Shown here piece by piece: positions 1 to 5,018 of a stretch of 5,348 bases of DNA. Numbering within the stretch: the stretch's first letter is position 1; the number at the start of each line of letters is the position of its first letter. Below the pieces are notes generated by a model that saw nothing but the letters and a program-made list of their open reading frames with translations, did no database searches and was not told the origin of the DNA. The position numbers and the translations under genes were made by a program. The DNA lies in contig JAUYLM010000053.1 in assembly GCA_030698965.1 (NCBI GenBank), positions 1 through 5,348 of the forward strand. Reading direction: 5' to 3'. The DNA is from a bacterium. Its GTDB lineage: Bacteria > Patescibacteriota > Minisyncoccia > Phycocordibacterales > PALSA-1337.

Positions 1-438
1 ATTTGCCAGCCTCTTCGAAACAGTTTCCAGATCGGCTAAAATCAGTTCCAAATTAATTACTTCAATATCTTTCAAGGGGTCAATTTTCCCGTCCACATGA
101 ATGATATTGTCATCCTCAAAAATTCGCACCACTTCTGCAATAGCATCAGTCTCCCGAATATTCGACAAAAACTGGTTGCCCAGCCCTTCTCCCGCCGAAG
201 CGCCCTTGACCAGTCCTGCGATATCTACGAACTCAATAGCCGCCGGCACCGTCTTCGCTGATTTGGAAAATTCTGACAATTTCCAGAGCCTTTCATCCGG
301 CACTGCCACTACACCAACAGAGGGATCGATAGTAGCAAAAGGATAGTTTGCGACCAAAACGCTCTTCTTCGTAAGAGCGTTAAATAATGTTGATTTTCCT
401 ACGTTTGGCAATCCTACGATGCCGATGCTTAATGACAT
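1..438 (-). CDS. ychF: Ribosome-binding P-loop ATPase YchF (Obg/OLA1 family), 5' part only
   Basis: The 146 codons read here are the N-terminal G domain of YchF; the gene runs off the left edge (the family is about 360 aa). Visible motifs are the P loop GLPNVGKST (residues 9-17), the switch I stretch NYPFATIDPSVGVV (31-44), and the switch II motif DIAGLVKGAS (72-81) followed by GEGLGNQFLSNIRETDAI. These are near-diagnostic for YchF. In this family the usual catalytic Gln after DxxG is replaced by a hydrophobic residue (Leu76 here), and specificity is for ATP rather than GTP because of a variant G4 motif, which lies outside the window. YchF binds ribosomes and is linked to translation and stress response. 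The ATG at 438 has a good AAGGA ribosome binding site (447-451) 8 nt upstream. That site lies inside the end of zwf, and the start overlaps the zwf stop, so the two are probably co-transcribed and translationally coupled. Identification is firm. Confidence 0.97.
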   Translation of the reverse strand, partial: MSLSIGIVGLPNVGKSTLFNALTKKSVLVANYPFATIDPSVGVVAVPDERLWKLSEFSKSAKTVPAAIEFVDIAGLVKGASAGEGLGNQFLSNIRETDAIAEVVRIFEDDNIIHVDGKIDPLKDIEVINLELILADLETVSKRLAN

Positions 439-1793
439 GTTGATGATCCTTTTTTATAGATTTTTAATGGTATCCTATCCCAAGCCGAAAGAACAGAGGT
501 AATAAATTTCCATGCCGCCAGCACCTCATCTGTACTTGTGAAAAGCGTCTGATCCCCAGTGATGGCATCGTAGAGAACACGCTCATAAGCATCTGGTAAT
601 TCATGGAATGCAGGAGAATCGCTGTACTTGAATTTCATGGTCTTAGGCTCGGTCACCATGCCAAAACCAGGAGTCTTCACAAAGAATTTTATTTTTATTC
701 CTTCATCCGGCTGTATCCTGAAGGTCAGGATATTCTGCTTATCATTGCCTTTGAAATATATGTTTATCTCCGACTTGCTTTCAGCCATAGCCTTGCCACT
801 CTCCAAATAGAAAGGAACATTCTTCCACCGCAGAGTGTCTATATATGTTTCCAATCTGAAATATGTTTCCGTCTGGCTATTCCTCTTTACACCCTTCTCA
901 CTGCTGTACCCTTCATATTGTCCACGAACGACCGCTTCCTCCAACTTTTTTGAATTCAATGGCTTTATTTTTGAAATCAACTTCGCTCTCTGTTTCCTGA
1001 TCGATACAGCATCGAAAGCTTCCGGGGGTTCCATAGCGATAAGGGCAAGCATTTGCAGAATATGATTTTGTCCCACATCCTTCAGGGCCCCCACATCATC
1101 ATAGAAACCTCCCCTCCCCTCTATTCCATTTTTTTCCATCAAACGAATGTGCACCGCCTCAATATGCTCGTAGTTCCAAAGCGGTTCGAATATTGTATTG
1201 TTAAATCTGAAAATAAGGATATTCTGAAGAGCTTCTTTTGCCAAATAATGATCAATACGAAAAATCTGTGTTTCATCGAATAGCTCTCCGAGTCTTTTAT
1301 CCAGCTTACGTGCGGTGTCACTGTCATTTCCGAAAGGCTTCTCGACAAGGACTCTTGTCCACCCCTCTTCTCCCGCACAAGGTATGGTCAATCCCGATTT
1401 TGACAGATACTCCAGAATAGTCTCATAAAAAGAAGGGGCCACAGCCAGATGGAAAAGCTTATTGGAACACTGGTGGAATCCGTCATCCAATATCTGCAGG
1501 CGGCTGGCCAGGTTCGCGTACGAAGCCGGCGTGTCGAAAAGCCCCTGCTCATAATACATATGGTCAAGAAAATGCTTTATGTCTTCTTCGTGGTATTGCC
1601 CCGGAACGACCTTCATGTGCTCGCGGATGAACTGGCGGAATTCCTCTCTGGAAAAGTTTCTTCTGGAAAAACCAACAATGGCAAACTTAGCCGGAAGATG
1701 CTTATTAACATACAAATTTAGAAGAGAAGGAAGAAGCTTTCGTCCGGCCAAATCTCCAGTAACTCCGAAAATTATGAATATTGTAGGCGTCAT
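429..1793 (-). CDS. zwf: Glucose-6-phosphate 1-dehydrogenase
   Basis: Oxidises glucose 6-phosphate to 6-phosphogluconolactone with NAD(P)+, the first step of the oxidative pentose phosphate pathway, in the cytoplasm. As called it has 454 aa, slightly short of the usual 480-510. Motifs in order: N-terminal dinucleotide-binding GVTGDLAGRKLLPSL (residues 10-24); VLVEKPFG (148-155); the active-site block RIDHYLAKEALQN (179-191); and GRGGFYDDVGALKDVGQNHILQ (226-247), whose H244 corresponds to the catalytic base His. The family signature DHYLGKE has Ala instead of Gly. The usual VPFYLRTGK appears as VPFYLESGK, so Arg and Thr of that block are also changed. The open frame extends to an ATG at 1856, but the extra 21 codons cover a terminator hairpin and a -10 box, and the family begins just before GxxGDLA. 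The ATG at 1793 is therefore chosen; an ATG at 1802 is the alternative. No Shine-Dalgarno sequence precedes it. The stop overlaps the ychF start by 10 bp. Confidence 0.93.
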   Translation of the reverse strand: MTPTIFIIFGVTGDLAGRKLLPSLLNLYVNKHLPAKFAIVGFSRRNFSREEFRQFIREHMKVVPGQYHEEDIKHFLDHMYYEQGLFDTPASYANLASRLQILDDGFHQCSNKLFHLAVAPSFYETILEYLSKSGLTIPCAGEEGWTRVLVEKPFGNDSDTARKLDKRLGELFDETQIFRIDHYLAKEALQNILIFRFNNTIFEPLWNYEHIEAVHIRLMEKNGIEGRGGFYDDVGALKDVGQNHILQMLALIAMEPPEAFDAVSIRKQRAKLISKIKPLNSKKLEEAVVRGQYEGYSSEKGVKRNSQTETYFRLETYIDTLRWKNVPFYLESGKAMAESKSEINIYFKGNDKQNILTFRIQPDEGIKIKFFVKTPGFGMVTEPKTMKFKYSDSPAFHELPDAYERVLYDAITGDQTLFTSTDEVLAAWKFITSVLSAWDRIPLKIYKKGSSTCH

Positions 1794-1800
1794 GTTGATC

Positions 1801-1809
1801 ATTATAGCA
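1801..1809 (-). promoter_or_regulatory. Extended -10 promoter for zwf, predicted leaderless
   Basis: On the minus strand the sequence reads TGCTATAAT, a perfect -10 hexamer with the TG extension. No good -35 is found 16-18 bp upstream, where the terminator hairpin lies; extended -10 promoters can work without one. The expected transcription start, about 7 nt downstream, falls at or next to the ATG at 1793, so the zwf mRNA would have almost no leader. This agrees with the absence of a ribosome binding site. The motif is seen; promoter activity is inferred. Confidence 0.6.
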
Positions 1810-1842
1810 AAAAAACCACCGGCGACTAGCGCCAGAGGTTTT
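1809..1842 (-). terminator. Intrinsic terminator after the metalloprotease gene
   Basis: The minus strand reads AAAACC-T-CTGGCG, loop CTAGT, then CGCCGG-T-GGTTTT followed by three more T. This gives two 6-bp stem blocks (one G-U pair) separated by a single T/T mismatch, ending in a run of seven T. It starts 8 nt past the protease stop codon and ends directly at the zwf -10 box. This is a textbook Rho-independent terminator and the main reason to reject the longer zwf start. Confidence 0.82.
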
Positions 1843-1849
1843 CTGATGA

Positions 1850-2941
1850 TTACCATTTTTTTGTTGGAAGAAACTCCTTCTTGCGTATCTCGTCTCGAAT
1901 GTACGGAACCAGTGGAATTATGAATTCCGCCTTGTCCTTTCCATCAAGGAGCTTAATCTCCTGAAGATCAAATACAGAAATGCATATTCCTGCCGGTCTG
2001 TATCCTCCCTTGGACACCTTCACCATCTTCAGTCCAAAGATATCCATAAATGGAAATTCCTTCCATGAAAATGATGTTGTACCGAGGTTGTCCGTAACGA
2101 CGACATCATCCAGAGCAGAGCTTCTGCTCCAGATTCTCACAGCCGATCCTGGCATTGGCATGCCATTTCTAGCATCCACTACCTTGATCGTGATGCATGA
2201 AAGATCAGGAACAGTCGGAAGATATACGCCTCTGCATCCACTATTCAGAATAGCCGCAGTCAAAGGAGAGTATTCCATGGCCTCCAAGAGATCCGCCCGA
2301 TTCTTGATTTCTCTTTGAATCAGCTGGGACGGATTCAGCAAAGGGTCCTTGAGATACGGAGATTTGCTGATATTCCAATACGGATCATTTGGATAATTTG
2401 AAATGTTCATGCTCAGATCCGGGAGTGATCCTGTTTTGTCGTCAATATGAGCATGGCTGTAGTACTCTCCTATTCCGGCACCAAAGACATGTGCCAGTTC
2501 ATGAGCGAGGTACTCCAGCTGTATCGTGTAGTCCGAACATATGCTCACATCGTCAGGATCATATATGCCGAGCCAGCAATGGTTGTACATAATACCGGAA
2601 CCGTCTTCATTGAAGGAAACATTTCCTCCGTATGAGGTCCACCATACTTGAGACGCGCGGACCTGCACCAGGATGTCAAAATCCTCCTGAGGGAAGACTC
2701 CTCCTCCGTAAAAGCCGTGAGCCGGAAATGCTTCAGTCTTAACATGATCCAGAAGCAGTCTTCGGTTTGTATTTTTTTCAAGAATGAAATTCAAGTCATC
2801 CACATATTTCTGGAGACGGGCCTGTGCTACCGCATGATCCGTCACAAGATATGGGTCAACATAGAAAGTCATTCTGTGCAATTTGATCTCGGATGCCTGC
2901 ACGATCTGTGCAGACAATAAGAAAACCAGTATTTTTTTCAT
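1850..2941 (-). CDS. Exported HExxH zinc-metalloprotease-like protein with C-terminal Ig-like domain
   Basis: A 363-aa protein not assigned to a named family. It starts with a short signal peptide: MKK, hydrophobic ILVFLLSAQIV, then a plausible cleavage after VQA (residue 16), so it should be exported. The zinc-binding motif is HELAHVFGAG (147-156), preceded by a helix (YTIQLEYLA) and followed by GIGEYYSHAH (156-165). H147 and H151 would bind zinc and E148 would be the catalytic base. The metzincin pattern HExxHxxGxxH is not complete (Ile at the third position), so the third ligand may be E159, H163 or H165. Cys122/Cys135 and Cys236/Cys249 are each 13 apart and may form disulfides outside the cell. 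Residues 250-345 (ITIKVVDARNGMPMPG, DNLGTTSFSW) resemble a carboxypeptidase-regulatory or CnaB-like beta-sandwich. The start is set by the signal peptide; no Shine-Dalgarno is present. It appears to be a single-gene unit between its own promoter and a strong terminator. Substrate unknown. Confidence 0.8.
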   Translation of the reverse strand: MKKILVFLLSAQIVQASEIKLHRMTFYVDPYLVTDHAVAQARLQKYVDDLNFILEKNTNRRLLLDHVKTEAFPAHGFYGGGVFPQEDFDILVQVRASQVWWTSYGGNVSFNEDGSGIMYNHCWLGIYDPDDVSICSDYTIQLEYLAHELAHVFGAGIGEYYSHAHIDDKTGSLPDLSMNISNYPNDPYWNISKSPYLKDPLLNPSQLIQREIKNRADLLEAMEYSPLTAAILNSGCRGVYLPTVPDLSCITIKVVDARNGMPMPGSAVRIWSRSSALDDVVVTDNLGTTSFSWKEFPFMDIFGLKMVKVSKGGYRPAGICISVFDLQEIKLLDGKDKAEFIIPLVPYIRDEIRKKEFLPTKKW

Positions 2942-2951
2942 GCTATCTAAT

Positions 2952-2977
2952 AAAAACTATACCATTTTTTTGTATAG
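2952..2977 (-). terminator. Possible weak terminator after the four-helix-bundle gene
   Basis: On the minus strand CTATAC, a 9-nt A-rich loop, then GTATAG is followed by TTTTTATT. The stem is only 6 bp and AT-rich, so it is a weak candidate. It lies about 20 nt past the stop at 2996 and shares bases with the predicted -10 box of the metalloprotease gene. The two readings may both be true, or the symmetry may be incidental. Confidence 0.3.
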
Positions 2978-2984
2978 AGAGCAA
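2956..2984 (-). promoter_or_regulatory. Extended -10 promoter for the metalloprotease gene
   Basis: The minus strand reads TGGTATAGT (2964-2956), an extended -10 with five of six -10 bases. A weak -35 (TTGCTC, 2984-2979) lies 17 bp upstream. The predicted start of transcription lies only about 7 nt before the ATG at 2941, giving a very short leader without a ribosome binding site. This is the same design as in front of zwf. Activity is inferred. Confidence 0.5.
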
Positions 2985-2995
2985 TTAGGAGTGTC

Positions 2996-3427
2996 CTACC
3001 TCTTCAGCCTAGATAGAGCATCATCCGCCTGCCGGTATTTCTGCCAGGATTTTTCCAGCCTGAACATCTTGCCTCGGACAGTCATATAGCGCATGGAAAG
3101 ATCGTCTATCAGATCAGCAGGAAGGCCCTTGCTGTAGATTCCTTTGACCTGCTCATAATACACAATCATCTTATTGCAACCCAGCATGGCTTTTTCCAAA
3201 GTTGTTACCGCCGCCTTGAAATCCGAGAATCTCAATCCATGTGCTTCTGCTATATATAAAGGAATGGAAAGCGCGCAGTTGGTCATCCCCTCGCGCAGAT
3301 CGTATTGCAGTTTCTCAAGTTTAGGCTTGATGTCCGTAGAAAACAGCACGGAACACTCCAAAGTTTTCTGATACACCTCCAGATCACGAAAACTTCTGAT
3401 TGGTTTTTTGGGTTTAAATGTATACAT
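2996..3427 (-). CDS. Four-helix-bundle protein (S23 / 23S rRNA intervening-sequence family)
   Basis: A 143-aa, mostly helical, basic protein. The N-terminal IRSFRDLEVYQKTLE (residues 10-24) matches the family's opening FrdLevwqka motif, and NCALSIPLYIAEAHGLRF (50-67) corresponds to the central SIpsNIAEGfgR motif, with several of its conserved positions changed. A helical C-terminal part with a basic end (87-143) follows. The family forms four-helix bundles that oligomerise and bind nucleic acid. It includes proteins encoded in 23S rRNA insertions and the Avd accessory proteins of diversity-generating retroelements, but most members have no known role. The start ATG at 3427 is 4 nt after the nuclease stop, with an AAGGTAG ribosome binding site (3443-3437) inside the nuclease reading frame, so it is the last gene of that operon. 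Partnership with the nuclease is inferred from this spacing. No reverse transcriptase is present, so an Avd role is not supported. Confidence 0.78.
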   Translation of the reverse strand: MYTFKPKKPIRSFRDLEVYQKTLECSVLFSTDIKPKLEKLQYDLREGMTNCALSIPLYIAEAHGLRFSDFKAAVTTLEKAMLGCNKMIVYYEQVKGIYSKGLPADLIDDLSMRYMTVRGKMFRLEKSWQKYRQADDALSRLKR

Positions 3428-3431
3428 GGTA

Positions 3432-4562
3432 TTATACTACCTTAGCTTTTTTCATCGTAACATCTCGCGGAATTTCCCCAATTATACCATCCTTAAACCT
3501 GATTTTCTTTTTCTTTTTTCGATTCATCTTTTTCACCACGTGGAGCGGATAAAATTCAAAATAATCCTTCTCATCGAACCATCCGCATTTGAATTCGAAA
3601 AGCCGGAGTCCAGTCAGCCGGCTCATGGCCATGGCATACCAGGTCAATTGCTCTATAGGCTGTTCCTTCGCCGCATTCGGCTTATAGTCAAGCAGGTGGA
3701 CACAGCCGTTCCTGATCTGCACGAAGTCGATATGACCAGTCAAAAGTTTAGGCATTACTACCGGACGCTTCTTCCCCTTCAGTTCCACAAGTCCATTATC
3801 GCTGATCTTAAATTTCAAAACGTTTTCCATATGCTCTATATCTTCCCTTCTTATATACACCGGCACCTCGGTTGCGACGGTCACGCTGTCATTAGCAATG
3901 AAAAACCTTTGCAGCTCCTCATGCCTCTGCTTATTCTCCTTGACCGAAGGCAGGACGAATTCTGCAAGATGATTGGCAAAATTATTCTTGCTCTTAACGA
4001 TCATCTCTGACTTGTCAAACTTGCTCTTTATCTCCGACATCCTGGCGCCTTCCTGGAAATACTGATGCGGGGTTTCCGTGGAGACGCTATCCAGATATTC
4101 TTTCAGAGGCCTCAGGCTACGATTCCGGAATTCTTCCAGCATCAGATAAGTTTTGGCACGGTGATACCGAAAGCGGTAGAGCTGGCGGTGGGCCAGGGTC
4201 ACGACTTCCACCGTATCTTTTGGTGCGCAGTATTTCACGGCATACGGACGGAGGCGCTCATACCTGCACAGCGGCTTATACTCCTCATACCATTCCGAAG
4301 CTGTCTGCGGATCCGGGGAGGCACCGAGCTTTGCCTTTACGAGGGAGCATGACTGCTCGAACGTAAATCCGAGATTATAATAGCTGATTGTCTCCAGGAC
4401 AAATTTCAAAGGGAACTTTTTTCCTTTGATGTCTTTGACGGTGAACGTACGGGCACAAAGGGGGTTCCTGCAAACATACAATTGAGCATTGCCGAATTTG
4501 TTTTTTCGGATCCCTCTTTTTACGAAATCTTGAGATTTACAGTATATACAAACTATATCCAT
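3432..4562 (-). CDS. Transposase-type zinc ribbon / HTH fused to RecB/Cas4-like PD-(D/E)XK nuclease
   Basis: A 376-aa protein with three parts. Residues 5-41 form a zinc ribbon (Cys5, Cys8, Cys31, Cys36; CxxC, 22 residues, CxxxxC, then ARTF), of the type at the front of InsA-like and other transposase proteins. Residues 50-95 (PLKFVLETISYYNLGFTFEQS to ASEWYEEY) look like the helix-turn-helix that follows such ribbons, and a basic, aromatic patch HRQLYRFRYHRAK sits at 125-137. The C-terminal part carries the RecB/Cas4 nuclease motifs: E232 in ATEVPVYI, D279 in GHIDFVQI, D292 and K294 in LLDYKP, and Q305xxxY309 in QLTWYAMAM. All catalytic positions are intact, so it should cut or process DNA. 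No DDE transposase core and no helicase domain are present. A Lys/Arg-rich tail (348-353) may bind nucleic acid. The ATG at 4562 overlaps the preceding stop (TGATG); a GTG one codon upstream is possible. It has no clear ribosome binding site, which suggests translational coupling. The exact function is unknown. Confidence 0.8.
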   Translation of the reverse strand: MDIVCIYCKSQDFVKRGIRKNKFGNAQLYVCRNPLCARTFTVKDIKGKKFPLKFVLETISYYNLGFTFEQSCSLVKAKLGASPDPQTASEWYEEYKPLCRYERLRPYAVKYCAPKDTVEVVTLAHRQLYRFRYHRAKTYLMLEEFRNRSLRPLKEYLDSVSTETPHQYFQEGARMSEIKSKFDKSEMIVKSKNNFANHLAEFVLPSVKENKQRHEELQRFFIANDSVTVATEVPVYIRREDIEHMENVLKFKISDNGLVELKGKKRPVVMPKLLTGHIDFVQIRNGCVHLLDYKPNAAKEQPIEQLTWYAMAMSRLTGLRLFEFKCGWFDEKDYFEFYPLHVVKKMNRKKKKKIRFKDGIIGEIPRDVTMKKAKVV

Positions 4563-4750
4563 CACATGAGAGTAGTCTCAGATACAACGGAAGTCAAGTC
4601 AATCTCTAGACTGAGATGGTAAATATTTTTGGAACGAATGTTTCTAAATGTCGACTTGAACTCTAGAAATGGAACACCGAGAAGTTCTTTTAATTCTCCG
4701 AGCAATATGGATATTTGCTCCAGCTTTTTTAAAATAAGATTATTAAGCAT
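4562..4750 (-). CDS. Small helical hypothetical protein, coupled to the nuclease gene
   Basis: A 62-aa ORF with no recognised family. Residues 1-25 (MLNNLILKKLEQISILLGELKELLG) have Leu/Ile spacing typical of an amphipathic or coiled-coil helix; the rest is mixed, and the last residues before the stop are SETTLM. The stop TGA overlaps the nuclease ATG by one base, so it is probably translated as part of the same operon and may be a binding partner or antitoxin-like subunit, but this is inference. Its own start is uncertain: only a poor ribosome binding site precedes the ATG at 4750, while a good AAAGGA lies 15 nt upstream in front of two ATG codons in another frame. A 5-bp inverted repeat with a 4-nt loop (4567-4580) lies just before the nuclease start. 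Confidence 0.5.
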   Translation of the reverse strand: MLNNLILKKLEQISILLGELKELLGVPFLEFKSTFRNIRSKNIYHLSLEIDLTSVVSETTLM

Positions 4751-4762
4751 ATTTTTTCATCA

Positions 4763-4933
4763 TTATCCTTTCTCGCAAGCGGCGAAACTTTGTGGTGTCC
4801 ACATACTCCTTAAATGCTCTGACTTTGAATCTGATGAAAGCAGAATATTCTCCATCTTATTTATATTTTTTCTCATATCACGCGCAGTATCTGCTGAAAT
4901 CTCACGTATTTCTTTAATTTCCGGGTTTAGCAT
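4763..4933 (-). CDS. Small helical hypothetical protein, first gene of the nuclease cluster
   Basis: A 56-aa ORF with no recognised family. The first 30 residues (for example PEIKEIREISADT) are charged and should form a long helix; the C-terminal part (RSMWTPQSFAACEKG) is not helical. It begins at an ATG at 4933 with a poor ribosome binding site; a GGAGG at 4958-4962 is 24 nt upstream, too far for that ATG. It is in the same frame as the following 62-aa ORF, and both begin MLN followed by a helix with a similar KEIREIS/KKLEQIS pattern, so an ancient duplication is possible. The frame ends in TAA TGA TGA, and TAATG gives a stop-start overlap. Coding status is moderate: it rests on helical pattern, position and collinearity only. 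Confidence 0.4.
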   Translation of the reverse strand: MLNPEIKEIREISADTARDMRKNINKMENILLSSDSKSEHLRSMWTPQSFAACEKG

Positions 4934-4983
4934 GGCATTACCGTGATATGCTACTTGCCTCCAGTGTATATCTCAGTTCTCAT

Positions 4984-5003
4984 CACTACAGTTAACTATA
5001 GTG
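4984..5003. promoter_or_regulatory. 20-bp near-perfect palindrome, possible operator
   Basis: The two 10-nt half-sites are CACTACAGTT and AACTATAGTG, matching as an inverted repeat at 9 of 10 positions. No T-run follows on the minus strand, so it does not look like an intrinsic terminator. On the minus strand the left half includes TATAGT (5000-4995), the same -10-like hexamer used before the metalloprotease gene, but no convincing -35 is seen. A dimeric repressor site over a promoter for the cluster that starts at 4933 is a reasonable but unproven reading. Confidence 0.4.
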
Positions 5004-5018
5004 GCTGGAAATGTGATG

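Noticed and set aside
101..346. Plus-strand 81-aa Ser-rich ORF
   Set aside because: It lies entirely within ychF, whose identity is certain.
1794..1856. Longer zwf N-terminus from the ATG at 1856 (21 extra residues)
   Set aside because: It would translate a terminator hairpin and a perfect extended -10 box, overlaps the protease stop, and adds residues before the nucleotide-binding motif that the family does not have.
3431..3436. TATAAT between the nuclease stop and the four-helix gene as a promoter
   Set aside because: It sits only 3 nt before the ATG, so transcription would begin inside the gene, and the -35 is poor. The hexamer is formed by the stop codon context.
3432..4562. Insertion sequence transposase
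   Set aside because: Only the zinc ribbon and HTH match transposases. No DDE or HUH core is visible, and no terminal inverted repeats or target duplication were found around the gene.
4562..4564. UGA read as Gly or Trp (alternative code)
   Set aside because: Here the TGA forms a normal stop-start overlap, Gly uses GGN codons and Trp uses TGG throughout, and no conserved protein has an internal TGA.
2996..4933. Diversity-generating retroelement, because of the Avd-like protein family
   Set aside because: There is no reverse transcriptase and no template/variable repeat pair in the window; the 40-bp repeat is an ordinary low-complexity coding repeat with no A-specific differences.
4629..4946. 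Plus-strand 105-aa hydrophobic ORF
   Set aside because: It is the complement of the two small helical minus-strand ORFs; it runs against the direction of all other genes and has no ribosome binding site or family resemblance.
4958..4962. GGAGG on the minus strand as a ribosome binding site for an upstream start of the 56-aa ORF
   Set aside because: No ATG, GTG or TTG lies at a suitable distance in any useful frame; the nearest ATG codons are about 20 nt or more away.
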